Below the pieces are notes generated by a model that saw only the letters and a list, made by a program, of their open reading frames with translations, searched no databases and was not told the DNA's origin. Shown one piece after another: positions 19,886 through 38,200 of a DNA stretch of 64,000 bases; positions within the stretch are counted from its first letter, which is position 1; each line of letters begins with the position of its first letter. The DNA lies in the NCBI RefSeq assembly GCF_043641665.1, contig NC_092183.1:14718501-14782500 (forward strand), read 5' to 3'. This DNA is from Enoplosus armatus. Lineage: Eukaryota; Chordata; Actinopteri; Centrarchiformes; Enoplosidae. The position numbers and the translations under genes were made by a program.

Positions 19886-20248
19886 CTTGGCATGTGAGAA
19901 GAGGGGCCAATTCTACTCTGACAGACTGTATTTAGAGAGGAATCTGAAATATGTGGCTGACAGAGTGAAAGGTTAAAAGTTTCTGTCACATTTCAATCTT
20001 ACGACCTGTCTTCTTTTCTTGAAATCTATCCACACTGACTTGTTTGCATTTCACATGATTGTGCGCTGTAATATATCCAATTGGTGCTTGAGAAAAATAT
20101 AGTAGACCTCACAATCTACAAGTACTGAACCTGTTTACTGCATGCAGATGAGGCCTAGTATTGTTCTCTATGTTTGTGAGTCAATTTTCAGAAATTTAAA
20201 TGTTCTTACTCTCAGATGTGAGCTTGTTCTAATGGAGCCCTTTAATGG

Positions 20249-20254
20249 AATAAA
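20249..20254 (+). promoter_or_regulatory. gal3st1 polyadenylation signal
   Basis: AATAAA about 365 bases after the gal3st1 stop codon, the first canonical hexamer on this strand. Confidence 0.55.
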
Positions 20255-20270
20255 GGCAAAAATGTTGCCA

Positions 20271-23040
20271 TCCCTGCCAAATGTTTAATGTTTGATGACA
20301 AGGAAAGAATGGTACTTCACTTTGAGATAAATATTGTCAAACTCTTTGATGTCCATCCCCCAAAGTTGAAACTTAACATCAGTTCTAAGAGAATGAAACC
20401 CCACTAAGGGTTAAAATACAGATGAAGATAGTGAATGTAAGTATTACATCCCACTTAACAGTCTATGGAGGACAAAATCAGCAAGAATTTCTTAGCTTAA
20501 TAGCTTTAATGACTTAGCTAATACAAACATTTTCACTTTGCATAAAAGAGACAGCTAGGGTGCAACTAATAACATTAATGATCTCTCTGTTCCAAGACCT
20601 CAGAACTGCTACATCTAAATCAAATGTAGCCATCATTATCTGCTTTTCCCGCAGTGACATGTCACAATGTCATGAAAAAGGTCTGATAAATAATCTGCAA
20701 AGAAATCAATTAATTAAGAAGTGAGTACAGCACTTTGCAATCAAGAATAAATATAATGTCCTTGTCAGTTTTTATAGCATGTAATATATATTATATGTTG
20801 AGTTTTCTGCTATATGATATAACATGTTTGCTTCTCCAGGGCACTTTGCTGTAGTTGTAGCCAATTCTCCATTTTCTCCTGATATCACAATATTAATCCT
20901 AATAGCATTCGCCCTTGCCAGGTGTTTTGGCAGGCACATTGATGGTGTGGTGGGACTTTGTTACATTATGAGCCAAAATAAAATTCATTGTCAGCCAAGT
21001 AAGGTAAATCATATCTAGATTTAGGCACTATGACAATGACTAACAGTGTTAAACACCACCTACATGTGTTTACACAGTCTCGTAATCATGCAGGAATAAA
21101 GGAAATTAATTAGATATATAGATTTTTTTCCTGTTAATGCCCTGCATCATTCATTTATTTTTCAATTTGTGTCCATTCACCTATATATGTATTTATCATG
21201 TATGTCTATGCATTTAATATTTAATTTATCGTGTTTTGTATGTATTAATGGGTCCAGTTATTGATTCATTTATCTGTAATTTACTGATATTGTCCTCCAT
21301 ATACCTCCCCATTTTTCCTGGCAATGTATGATCATCTGTTTATCCTCCAAATAAAGTGAAAATGACATGTAATATTGCATGCATTAAATGTCCTGTCTGT
21401 TTCATACAATTGACAGCTGCCTCTCTATCTGTGACTGCTTGTTTCATCCTTATTACTGTATGTGTAATAAGAAACAAGGTTGTTCCTGGTTTATTGCGTA
21501 TGAACGTATATGACATCCCAACATCTTTGAATAGGTTGATGAAATATCTCATATTGAAATTATGGACCAAAATAAACGAGCAGTTCTCGAGTAAGTAAAC
21601 CAGTGTTGGCAAGGGCCACTGGGAATGAACAAATATAAGAGGATTGTCCTGTTAAAATTAGTCTGGGATGCAGATAATACACCAAAGTGGCAAAGACGGA
21701 TTAGCGGGGACCTGCTGACCCATTAATTAATTACTGTTGTAAAAATAAAACATGAAAAAGTCCAAGGAGGGTTGAGTATTTCTTATAAAAAGCAATGAAA
21801 TACTGTTGGGATACAAAGAAATATTATATTCTTGTATTATATTATTCATTGGTATATCAAAATGACATACTACAACACAGTAGTTTGATCCTGCACTTTC
21901 AGACAGGGCCTGTTCAATGAGCAACTCTAAAAGAATAGTATAACTTTAGGAGACAAATTGGATTTCAGTGTTATCTATAGCATGATATGGCCTGCTTGAT
22001 TGAGCCAAGTCATTCATATAAATACCAAGAAGGTGTGTGCAGTCAATGGCCATGTGCCAGCAATGAAAACAGGTTTAAAAACACAGCGGACAGGTTTTAC
22101 TAATAACATCAATGATGGCTCTGTTGTATTCAAGTGACCCAGTAAGCCATGACAGTGTAGCAGTCATCATTAATTCTATTATTTACACCCGTCCAAATGT
22201 TTTCTGTGAAAAAGGCATATGCAAATGGTGCCTCATGCAAATATCTGTGCGTCCTGACTGCAGTTTTGTTTAGTTTGTTGTGCCTTTTTTACAGCAGATA
22301 TTTTGTCATAGCAGGAAGAACACAGGTGAAACTAATAACGTTAACAAAGGCTAAGTTCAACTTATTTCCTATATGGTGTTATTAGTTACACCTGCGCTGT
22401 TCTTACCATGGCAGGTCAAAGTATCTGCTGTGTATAAGGTCTGTTGACATTCAGGTGGTGCATGGAAATGAAAGAGATAACAGTAACACTATGGAAACAG
22501 AAATTAGATAAAATACAATGTCTGCAGTGTGAGATGACAGAGCTTTAGTGAGCTCAGTAACAACAGTGGTTGCTCACTTTTTTGGAGAAAATTTGTGTGC
22601 TTGGAGAGGGAGACAGAAAGTTAACCTCATCAGGGACATGCAGATATTTTGAGTGAAAAAAAGAAGAAGAAGAAGCTGATTCTGTATCTGATTCTACTGA
22701 TATATAGAGCTGAAGAGTATTAACTAATAGCTATAAAAAATGTACACCTGCAGACTTGATAGATTATTGTAAAAACCCTTTGTTAGTGATTTCAATTTCA
22801 GATAGCTCAAGTTTTCTGATTGGCTAGTTTATTAAAAAATGAGGAAAAAAACATTTATAACTGCTGACCTGATGGCTTAATGGAAAATGGTAACTTCATG
22901 ACCCTTTAATGCCTTGTAACATTTTAAACTGTTATTCTGACAATATATAATTTATACACAGCCTATGAGGGATACATGCATTTGAGGTTAAATGTCCTTT
23001 TGTTTTATTTTTTTTTATCTTACAGGAAGTGAAGTACTCA
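20271..23040. other. Intergenic AT-rich region with repeat fragments
   Basis: No supported gene between gal3st1 and lztr1. Two related segments, near 20555-20650 and 22075-22195, both contain ACTAATAACAT(T/C)AATGAT, then CTCTGTT and, later, a CATCATTA word. This suggests two copies of one dispersed repeat. A third relative forms the inverted repeat at 22322-22394. Confidence 0.45.
22322..22394. repeat. Short inverted repeat of the ACTAATAAC family
   Basis: Left arm CAGGTGAAACTAATAAC and right arm GTTATTAGTTACACCTG are inverted complements with one mismatch and enclose about 38 bases. It looks like a miniature foldback element or the two ends of a deleted transposon. Confidence 0.55.
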
Positions 23041-23458
23041 TCGCACTCGGGGGCGTGGTTGGCCGACCGTGCTCTTTAATGACAGCACTCTTGTTTTGCT
23101 AGTTTAACGTTAGTTTTTGTGGCTAATGACTTCCCGCGACCTCATTCACTTACTATACACACCGACTGAAGTATTGAACCGGATACAGCAGATATTTTAG
23201 TGTAACATTAATTGCTGTCCGTTAACTTTTCAGTCGATGTAACTGTAGAGCTGTTGCTTGTTTTGCAGCTTAGCAGTGGCACAAAGCTAGCTAGCTAGCC
23301 AGGGCTAGCTATGCGGCTAATGTCAGTTTTTAGCATCGCTAGTAGCTAATTGTTAGCCGAAAGACAATAATCCTCTAACGTAAATAAAGCGGACTATAGT
23401 TTTATCTACACAGGTAATACCCGTGCTTAGCTCTCACGCTGGAGGACTGACATTAACG

Positions 23459-23500
23459 ATGGCCTTAACTGCGGATGTCCCCGCAGATGAGTGGCCCTGA
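23459..23500 (+). other. Upstream open reading frame before lztr1
   Basis: A 13-residue frame (MALTADVPADEWP then TGA) ends three bases before the lztr1 ATG and is in another frame. It would be translated first on any transcript beginning upstream and could reduce initiation at lztr1. Its ATG context (ACGATGG) has the +4 G but C at -3, so leaky scanning is expected. Confidence 0.5.
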
Positions 23501-29384
<5,884 letters not shown>

Positions 29385-30142
29385 GATGGCGGCGAGAACC
29401 GGGCTCTTTTCTCCTCTCACAGAAGCCATACACCTCTGCTCCACCTCCTTCTTAGTCATTCCCTTCTCCCCAACACGCAGTACTTTTCTTTATGTTGGAC
29501 CCCGCATGTCTCGAGCCCCATACAGTAGATGCCTTTTATTCCGTGCAGTATCAAATAGTTCTCACTCTGCTTCTCAATGAGGAGTAAAATCAGTGAAGAA
29601 ACCAGATTCTCAGTTACAATTGTTAAATGGTTTAAAAGTCCCTTTTTATGTTTAGTAATTTATTTATTTTGATTACACAGATGAAAATGTCTGCAAGGTT
29701 TTATTCTGCTCAGTATTGCTGCTGCATTTTTTTAAATAGATATGCAGTGGACTGTAATAATCCATACTATAGAAATGTTCAGGTGTTGCCCTCAGCTGTC
29801 TTGTTATAAGTTATCTGCTCAGATACTTAATCAAAGTCTACTATCAAAAGGATTATTTATCTATAAATCTGTATTCATCACTTGTATTCTGACACAGTTA
29901 ACAAGCCTGGATTAAATGTTGTAAGGAATCAAGATCATTATATGAAAATAATTAGAATGTATGTCTGTTTGTTTTGTTTACTGTTCTTGTCATTGGCACA
30001 CATCTTTGTAATACTAATCAACTCTTACCGTTACTAACAGACAAGCTGTCTTTATCCATACAATATAGCAATGTGTATTTAGTGACATCAGTATGCTGTT
30101 ATTAAATATTTACCCACATGGGTTTCATGTATTTAAAGCCTT

Positions 30143-30148
30143 AATAAA
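30143..30148 (+). promoter_or_regulatory. lztr1 polyadenylation signal
   Basis: AATAAA about 760 bases after the lztr1 stop. The interval is AT-rich with no coding signal and is read as 3'UTR. Confidence 0.55.
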
Positions 30149-30164
30149 TCTTCTCATTCAAAAT

Positions 30165-31871
30165 TAATCATGTACTAAGTGTCTTGTACTTTTTGTGGAG
30201 GCTGAACTTGATATCCACACAAAACTCTAATTTTTTAGAGTTCCCAATGTCAATTTAGCTGTCTGTTTTGAGTAAACTACCTCATTATATAATTGAAGAT
30301 TTTACTATCATTTGGCAGTCAATCAATAAAAAGTAAAATGTGCAGAAGGTTGGGTGAGCATCCCTATTGAAGCCCAGTAATCATGTTTTGACCGGTCATT
30401 GGGTGTCAGGCTGTGTCGTCATAAATCTACTGGACTTTCTGACAGGAAACACTTAACTTCCCTTTAAGCTACGTAAGCAAAGAGCACATACATGGCGTCT
30501 TGACTCAACTGTGTATCTACATTGTATCTGCTCAGGCTAAACTACAGTGGAACCATGGCTGACCGTACTGGCTTGTTGGGCAGTTTCATTTAAATGCTGT
30601 GGCCCGCTCAGTAGTCCAGCCGTCATCCCTGCTTTGTGATATTTATGATAGTTTGGATTTAAAATGTCTCAAGTCTTGATGACAGGAGTATTCACATATA
30701 TTTTTATATTGAATACTTGCACAAATCTGAAATTCTTACACAAACCCCTGCCCTAAACTAAAGCCACTGTCACCTATACACTGTGGAAAAAGCTGAAGGG
30801 TAATCCTTGACCTTTCATCAAATTAGCCACGTCCTTCAGGGGTTTCAGTTTCCACAGATCTGTGGATGATAAGGTCAGACAATGCTCCACATTGTTTGAG
30901 AGAGTGAATTCCTTCAGCTTCTGCAAGGTTTTGCACTTGCAAAGATTTTAATTTACTCAAGTGAGCTAAATTAAAATTTAATACATTCATTCTATTGTAT
31001 AAATTGCAACATCTTACAACTTATTCAAAATACTTTTACAGTAGTCAAGACAGTGAGGCCAACCCTAAACACAAACTACGTAAAGTGTGACTTGAATAAA
31101 ATGGACAGATTGAAAGAACATTTTGGGAAAGATTGAGGCTTTTTTTTTACTGTTTTTTTGAAGAAGAAAGGTTGACCTAAATGTTGAGGCACTTGGTTGA
31201 ATTAGCTGCCAGTTGTACTGCAAGATCTGTAAAGACCCTCAGTGGAATTCACAAAGTGTTGGACTCTTTTGGACTCTGTTGTAAGTACCGTTGCAGTGAG
31301 GACAAAGTGCTATTCATGGTCCAGATACTTGAGACGCTTGGCAAATCTAAAACTCCTCCTTTGATTTCCTTAGAGTGTAAATGTCTTAACTGAAATAATG
31401 ACCATGTCTCATCAGTGACGTCAGTAAAACAATTAATCTAAAATCATTACAACTTTAAAAGATGGACTGAATTTCACAGCCCTGCAGAAACAGGCCATTA
31501 TGGTCATGCCTGGGGTAGCCCCCCATGCCCAACTTGCTCATGTTTCATTCATTGAAGTCCACTTGTGCGCACACACACACAACCTAGAATCCCACTGGAC
31601 ATATCTGGTTTCATCTTAAAACAGAGTTCATTGTTCACTGCGATGATATTGAGCACTGACACAAAACAGTATGTCTGTTGTCATACCACAGTCCCGGATT
31701 ATCTTCCACTTATCAGGTGCATTTTATAAAGGAGGCTGAGTAAGAGGGCTGGCCGGGTTGGTCCTGCTACCTCAGCAGGTGGGACGGGCTACCGAGCCAC
31801 TCTGGATCCAGTCTGTTACATAGAGCTGCACAGGAATCACAGCCCAGAGTGTGTACGTGCAGAGGCAGAAG
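30165..31871. other. Intergenic region upstream of the claudin gene
   Basis: No gene is supported. The last 150 bases before the claudin ATG are GC-richer and probably contain its 5'UTR; no clear TATA or CpG island is visible. Confidence 0.45.
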
Positions 31872-32528
31872 ATGGTTTTTCTAACAACTAAAATTATGCA
31901 AAGGACTGCACTCTTTGTGACATTTGGGGGTTTGGTCACTTCTCTGATTACCACCTTCCTTCCACTGTGGAAGACGATGAACTCTGACCTGAACGAGATG
32001 GAGAACTGGTACTCGGGACTGTGGCACACCTGCCTCTACACCGAGGAGGTGGGGGTTCAGTGTAAGGCCTATGAGTCCATCCTGGGACTGCCGATGGACC
32101 TGCAGATCTCCAGGGTGCTCATGTCAGTGTCTCTAGGCACTGGAGGTTTAGCTCTGCTGGCTGCCTTCCCAGGACTGGAGGGGGTTGAGGTGTGTGTGAG
32201 GCAGCCTGGTCTAAAGAGACGGTTCCTCATCCTCAGCGGGGTGCTGTCCTGCGTGTCGGGGCTCACCACTCTGGCTCCTGTCTCTTTTGTGGCCTATACA
32301 ACCGTGGTGGACTTCTGGGATGAGGGTTTTCCTGATGTGATGCCACGCTGGGAGTACGGAGAGGCCATGTTCTCTGGATGGTTTGGAGGTTTGGCTCTGG
32401 TCATCGGAGGGACGCTCTTCTTTGTCGCTGTGTGCATGGGGGACTTCGACCAGAGGCCACCAAGTGTGCCAAACAGCCCGCAGGTGAAGCACAGGACAAA
32501 GCACTACCTGAAGACGGAGGTGTTATAG
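31872..32528 (+). CDS. Claudin 22/24-like tight-junction protein
   Basis: Intronless gene for a 218-residue four-span claudin, a paracellular barrier or channel protein of tight junctions. The start is the ATG at 31872; the open frame extends seven codons further upstream but only from a GTG. The first extracellular loop carries the claudin signature: Trp33, then GLW (49-51), Cys54 and Cys64. Four hydrophobic segments are visible (about 12-30, 84-104, 118-142, 168-192). FLPLWKTMNSDLNEMENW, GLWHTC, EEVGVQCKAYESILGLP, and PRWEYGEAMFSGWFGGLAL agree closely with human CLDN22/CLDN24, also single-exon genes. The C-terminus ends EVL, not the usual YV PDZ ligand. Which fish claudin number applies I cannot tell without a tree. 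Confidence 0.9.
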   Translation: MVFLTTKIMQRTALFVTFGGLVTSLITTFLPLWKTMNSDLNEMENWYSGLWHTCLYTEEVGVQCKAYESILGLPMDLQISRVLMSVSLGTGGLALLAAFPGLEGVEVCVRQPGLKRRFLILSGVLSCVSGLTTLAPVSFVAYTTVVDFWDEGFPDVMPRWEYGEAMFSGWFGGLALVIGGTLFFVAVCMGDFDQRPPSVPNSPQVKHRTKHYLKTEVL

Positions 32529-32765
32529 ATTTCATCTGCACATTCATGTACATCAAATAGAGGCCTGTCAGCTTGTGGACTTGTGAAATACTTCAGTAGC
32601 TCTATTTGTGTGACAATGACAAGAATAACATTTCTGACTGAAGTTACATGAAGGTACACAGCTGTTTGTGTTTTATTTGTTCGTTTTTAGGTCAAATTGT
32701 TACTGAAGGTCTCAAACACCTTTCTGGTAAATAGAGAGACTGTCCTCATCGAGTTTTCACAAACT

Positions 32766-32771
32766 ATTAAA
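32766..32771 (+). promoter_or_regulatory. Claudin polyadenylation signal (ATTAAA)
   Basis: ATTAAA about 240 bases after the claudin stop codon; no AATAAA lies nearer. Confidence 0.4.
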
Positions 32772-32789
32772 GTAATGTGAGATAATAAG

Positions 32790-34740
32790 CAGCTGCAGCA
32801 GTTTTTATTACTTGAAAGTCTACTGTGTCCAGATGAATAGGATAGGAAGTCTTTATTCACCAGTGGACAAGCAACCTTTCCTTAGAATAAGAGTAGACTT
32901 ACCTGAGAGAATAATGGTAACTCAAAAATAACCTCTTGATTTTTAGTTAAAATCTGTGAAGCTTTTGCTTTTACATCTACTGCGGTGCAATGTCAATGTA
33001 TTTCAGACCAGTTAAGTCTGATTATCAGGCCAGTGACTCCCAACTTGATTGACTGGTCTTTTAATTTAAGGAGTACTGAGATGAGACGTACGTCAGATGA
33101 GAAACACAGAAAACACATTTTTTTCATATATAAAAAACTCTTTTCAGATTTCTTTCTGTTGATTTTGATTTTAGAGGTGATTTTGAAGTAAAAAGTTTGA
33201 CTACATTTTGGACAGACTTTCACCATTGTAGCTTCAGTAGATGTGCTACAGTAGATGAAGAAAGTATCGTCATGAGTACCAGATTTAGTTTAAAATATAG
33301 CAAAAACAACAGCAACCTTAATGCAAAGTCCTCAGAAAAAAAGCACATAAAGACATATAGCAGTACACTAAGTACACTCTCCAGCCCAATCCACCGATCA
33401 GTATTTTACTAACAGGACAAGCATGAAAATGTTTGTGGTGCTCAGGGTCTCTGAGCCCACTGACAGGGCAGGAGTGAATAGTTGCATTCCAGTGCTGCAG
33501 CTCTTCTGTGTTACATTTCGTTTTGGGGAGGGACTTGGCACCACCTCTTAGCCCTTAATACACTGTTTGGCTTTGGGACACTGCTGTACATTGTGATGAT
33601 TAGAACTGACTTGGACATGTTTTGTCAGTTTCTTGGATGTCACAACAAATCTCAAAATGATCCAGAATAAATGATTGAGATCAGTTTGCATCACACCAAG
33701 CTGTGTCTACGTCGTGTTTAACATGCCCGTTTGTTTGATCGACACTCTGTTTTGTCAGGTTGAATCTACCCTAATAACAGCTGACATTAATATTTTGGCA
33801 GGCTGTGATTTGATATTTTAGCCTATGAATGATTCATCCACATCTCTCGCCTCTCTTAATCTGGGTTTTTGGATGCTGCAGCTCTCTCTGGCCCATGCAG
33901 AAGAGAGCCCCCCCCACATAATTCTATTAAACCGAGTGATGTATCGGTGATGAGAGGCCTGATCGGTCATCTTGTTGCACATGTGCACGCCGCCCACCCC
34001 TGGCTTCCACTCAAACATGCTTTTACAAGTGCTTGAACACACGCAGAGAGCAACACAAACATACTGACACTGGAGCACATGTGCACGTGTCAGCTGTCAG
34101 CACACAGTAGAGACACAATGGAAATCTCTTTTATCTTTTGCATTTGGACACAATCTGAACACAATGTTAAGTGCTGTTAATACACGCTGATCCCCAACAC
34201 TGTCATCGTTTCCATAGAAATGAATCTGAGATTATTAGGTGAATGACCTTGACCCAACAGTCATTTAAAGGGGAGGCACAGCACCCCCCCACACAGTGGA
34301 AATATCTTGGGAGCTCATTTCTATAAGACTCAGTATACCTTTTTAATCCTGCTCCACCCTATCCCCCTGACTGAAAGTGGGATTTACTGCACCAACTGCA
34401 CTTTCACTCTTTCTCCCTCTGCTGCACACACTGAAAGACGTGTGGCACACACATACTGTAAGAGCTGTTCAAGTGTTAATACTGAGCGGCAGTCTGAAGA
34501 CTATTTTCTTAATAAATACAATAAATGTCACACCGGTAAGTTTGAACAATAGCTGATACTCCTGCAGCAGCACCGGCATGCAGCACAGTAAGGAGGCAGT
34601 GTGATAAGTGGGCAGTCAGACCAGGCAGCACACTAGTGGGGAGGGCAGCAAGTCTTTGATCAGGCTTAACTGGCAAGTCAGGTCTTTGACATCTGAGGGC
34701 GAGGCTGAAAGGATCTGAACAGAAAAGCAAGCAGCCTCTA
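32790..34740. other. Intergenic region between the claudin and aifm3
   Basis: Nothing coding is supported. Short frames on both strands lack family resemblance. No transposon termini were recognised. Confidence 0.45.
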
Positions 34741-34747
34741 GGAGAGA

Positions 34748-34750
<3 letters not shown>

Positions 34751-34788
<38 letters not shown>
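34751..34788. repeat. (TG)19 microsatellite
   Basis: Uninterrupted TG tract, about 220 bases before an oppositely oriented (CA)n tract at 35012-35060. Together they form a long imperfect inverted repeat. Confidence 0.97.
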
Positions 34789-34791
<3 letters not shown>

Positions 34792-35009
34792 AGGGAAGAG
34801 AGAGGAGGGGTGGGAGGACGAGAGCAGGGAACGGTAAGAATTCATGCTGTGTTAGCATCCCCTCAGCAACTCCATCAATACTGCATACAGCTGAAAAACT
34901 GGCAAAGGTCCTCCGTGCTGCATTTGCAGGCTCGGCCAGGGAAAGAGAGCAACTCCCACGACCAGTCTGCTCAGTCTGCTGCTGGAGGGGGGCTCTGCGA
35001 GGGGCAGAG

Positions 35010-35011
<2 letters not shown>

Positions 35012-35060
<49 letters not shown>
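35012..35060. repeat. (CA)24 microsatellite
   Basis: CA tract of 49 bases that is complementary to the TG tract at 34751-34788. It lies near the presumed aifm3 upstream exon. Confidence 0.97.
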
Positions 35061-35063
<3 letters not shown>

Positions 35064-35289
35064 TACACACTCACTACAGCCTCTGCTGCATCAAGAGGCA
35101 GAAGAGAAGAGCGGAGGAGGGTACAGAGGGACACACAGACTGGGAATACTCCAGTGGACAGAGCCAATCCCGGAGAGGGACAGGATTGTTAGGAGACTCA
35201 TGTGCTAATATGCTGCCGTGCTCCGCAGGGGAAGCTGAGCACCAGGGAGTTTGACAGGATCTTAGTGCACCTGCTCCATGCACACTGGT
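35061..35289 (+). promoter_or_regulatory. Possible noncoding first exon of aifm3
   Basis: The segment ends with a good donor (CACTG then GTAAGC at about 35290) and a good acceptor is seen at 39536 (CATGCAG) ahead of the start-codon exon 39537-39745. A 5'UTR intron of about 4.2 kb is therefore plausible. Transcription start and exon limits are inferred, not seen. Confidence 0.3.
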
Positions 35290-38200
35290 AAGCTGATTTA
35301 TTCCTTTTACAGTCAGGGAAATGTAGCTCTGTTTTATTACTTCCTAATATGATGTGTTTATGTGATGCTCTGTGTGTAATCAGACTTATTCCTTCAAGTG
35401 GATTTCACCTGCGTTGGTGTATATATGCACACAGCAGTACTCGTGTTGAAGTTGTTTGCTCTCAGGTTCCCTGGGGAACCATGTACCGTGGTGCAGTATA
35501 TAAAACTGGAATCACAATACCAGAAACACAGAGCTACAGTTCAGAGTTTATTTGAATTTATGGATCACTTCTGCTACACACTCTGTAGAATAAGAGCAGA
35601 TCAAATATCTACAGGGATGATTAAGTTTTTAACATCAGTAACTCACACAGTACACCCCACACTCTATTCGTTTCTATTGGTTTTGATAGCCACTTATGTG
35701 TGTGTGTGTTTGTGTGTGTGCATGCTGAGGAACTGGTCAATAGCAGAATTGTTATATTGAAGCACAGCTCCTCTGTGGGGGTGTACACCCCTCTATAAAC
35801 CCCAATTCTAGTTTTCCATGACATCATGGAGATGTTAACGCTCAAAACAGCAGCAAAATGACCTGATAGAAGTGTCGGTAGTGCCATTGATAACCAACTT
35901 TAGCTTTTACGGACGAATATGATGTACAGAATTAATACAGAAGTTTTCAACTTTTTAAAGAAGAAAAAGAAAGTAAGGCAACATTTTTCTCCTTGATGAA
36001 CTTCTTTGAGTGCCACAGTAAACAATGCTGAATGACGGTATAATCTTTGTTTTCTTGAGCCACGTGGCGTCTTTCTATTACCCTAAACACTAAAGGTTTG
36101 TCTTTGAATTCCTTTAAAAGCTTAACTGTATGACCTGTGTTGCCTGCTAATGGCAAAAACATGGGTCAGACTTTAGACATTATATTCTATTATTCTTATA
36201 CACAGAATATGCAAACGTTAGATTCTGTTTGGGACCTCATGAAGCTGTCGTCAGCTCTCCTGATCTTGCCTGTAACATGTTCATAACCACAAACAAAATA
36301 AACATTCGTACAAACTTGGTCAAGAATGGTGTGAATGAACTTGCTCACAATGTCTGATTGTGTCCCGAACTTGAGCTTCTTAATGGGGATTGTGTTTAAC
36401 TGTAATCCACTCTTTATTCTTTTATAGTTAAGACACGTAGGCAATGGAGTAAATAGAAGTCAATCAAAAGCTTCTTGGCATTTTGGGAGACACCCTGTTG
36501 ACTCAGTTGACTTCAAACATGGCCTGAAACATGTCCCCCTCGCACAATCAAAAATAACAACAATCAAAATAAGAGAAATGCAGAAATGCTAAAAAGTTTA
36601 AAACCCCTAACAATTTCACCCTCTTGTCTCTTACATTGAATGCTTCCTTAAGCTGATGGTAAACAGAATAGATAACCTCTAAAGAGCCTGGTGAGAGAGC
36701 ACTTTGGCTCAGCAGTTAGTTTACGCAATCAGGGGATGATTCCTTGGGCTTATCTTGTATTTCACAAACCAGGAGAACGTGCAAACTGTGAGCGAGGGAA
36801 AGAGGTGTGGTCAAATATTAAGAGTGCCGAGCTCTGAGTCCTTTATCAGCTGAAGATCAGAGAGCCCTAATCGTTAACTACAGGCTAACATACCTGCCAA
36901 GCAAGTGTTTGAATAAAACAAAGACCACCAGTTTGGATTGTTGGAGGTCAATGAACTAGCAGCTCTTCTTTTATTAGGTGCTGCTGTAAGTCCATGGCCT
37001 AGGGAGCGTTGTAAAGTGACATGTAATTAACAGAAACTAATTAAATGGCCACTTTTTTTTAACCACATAGGAATATTACAGCATCTGCTCCTCTGCTGCT
37101 GATGTTTAATAATGAGGATCAGGTTGGTTATTGGCTGGGAGGAATATAGGATATTTACTGTATCTCTGCAGAGACTGATGTCCCTTTTTATTGAGTGCCC
37201 TCGCTCGGTGTGTTAATCTTTGTAGAGTTGTTATAAACTGTTAGAGAACAAGTTTATTTTTGACGGTCCACTTTTGAATGATGGATGTGTCCGTCAGAGC
37301 ACAGGCACTTTGGTGCTCAACATTCCTGCTTTTTTTCACTCACACTCATAGTTAATAGATCGGCCTCCTCGCCACCAACCCGGAGCTGCATTCTGCTAAT
37401 TCTCCCCTCCAACATTCCTGTAACAGGTATTACATTTGTAGGGAAGTGAGTGAAACTGACAGCTTGTTTGCAGGCAGGATTATTAGCACTGCTTGGGGAC
37501 AGGCCCAACAGTGAGCGAGCGGGATCTGCGTCATATGTTGTGAGGACCAAATCTGCTTAACCTACTTTAGTTTTTGCACAAAATATCTTGGGCTTGCTGG
37601 AACTCCAGCATGGCAGCTCTTTGCGGTCCAATTTGTTGTTCATCCAAATTTCAGTGGTGACAAATTATTAAAGTGGCAACATGTGAGAGAGAAGTCTTCA
37701 TCTCCCTTTAAGAGGGGATTTGATATGTTGCTCTCTGTATTTAGTGAAACACACAACATCAAAGGCTCTGCTGTGTTTGCATGGCTGTTAACTGAATGCA
37801 GGAGAATGTAGGTGCTTGGCACAGAGATGTGGAAGCATAATGCAGGAGTGGGAGATGCTCAATTTGGAAAATCTGACTTGATATTAGAGCCAAAAATCAT
37901 CATTTTCCTTAATCTATTTTTGTACAACAACTTGTTCAGGGAGATATGTCTCAAACTAACAATGGTGAAAGAAGTATTTAGATCATTTACTTAAGAAAAA
38001 GTACCAACTCAACAATAGAAAAATATACTCCAAAATGTACTGTATCAAAAGGTTCTGGTTCTGATCATTATATTATTATATTGCTAATACGGACGCATCA
38101 ATGCGTAAGTAGCATGTTGAGGTGGTCGAGGTGGAGCTTGTTTTAGACTCCCCAAAGACAAATCTGACATCGTGAGATGATTAATGGGAGAGGAAAGGAG

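Noticed and set aside
31851..31871. Claudin start seven codons upstream
   Set aside because: The codon at 31851 is GTG; the first ATG at 31872 gives an N-terminus like other claudins.
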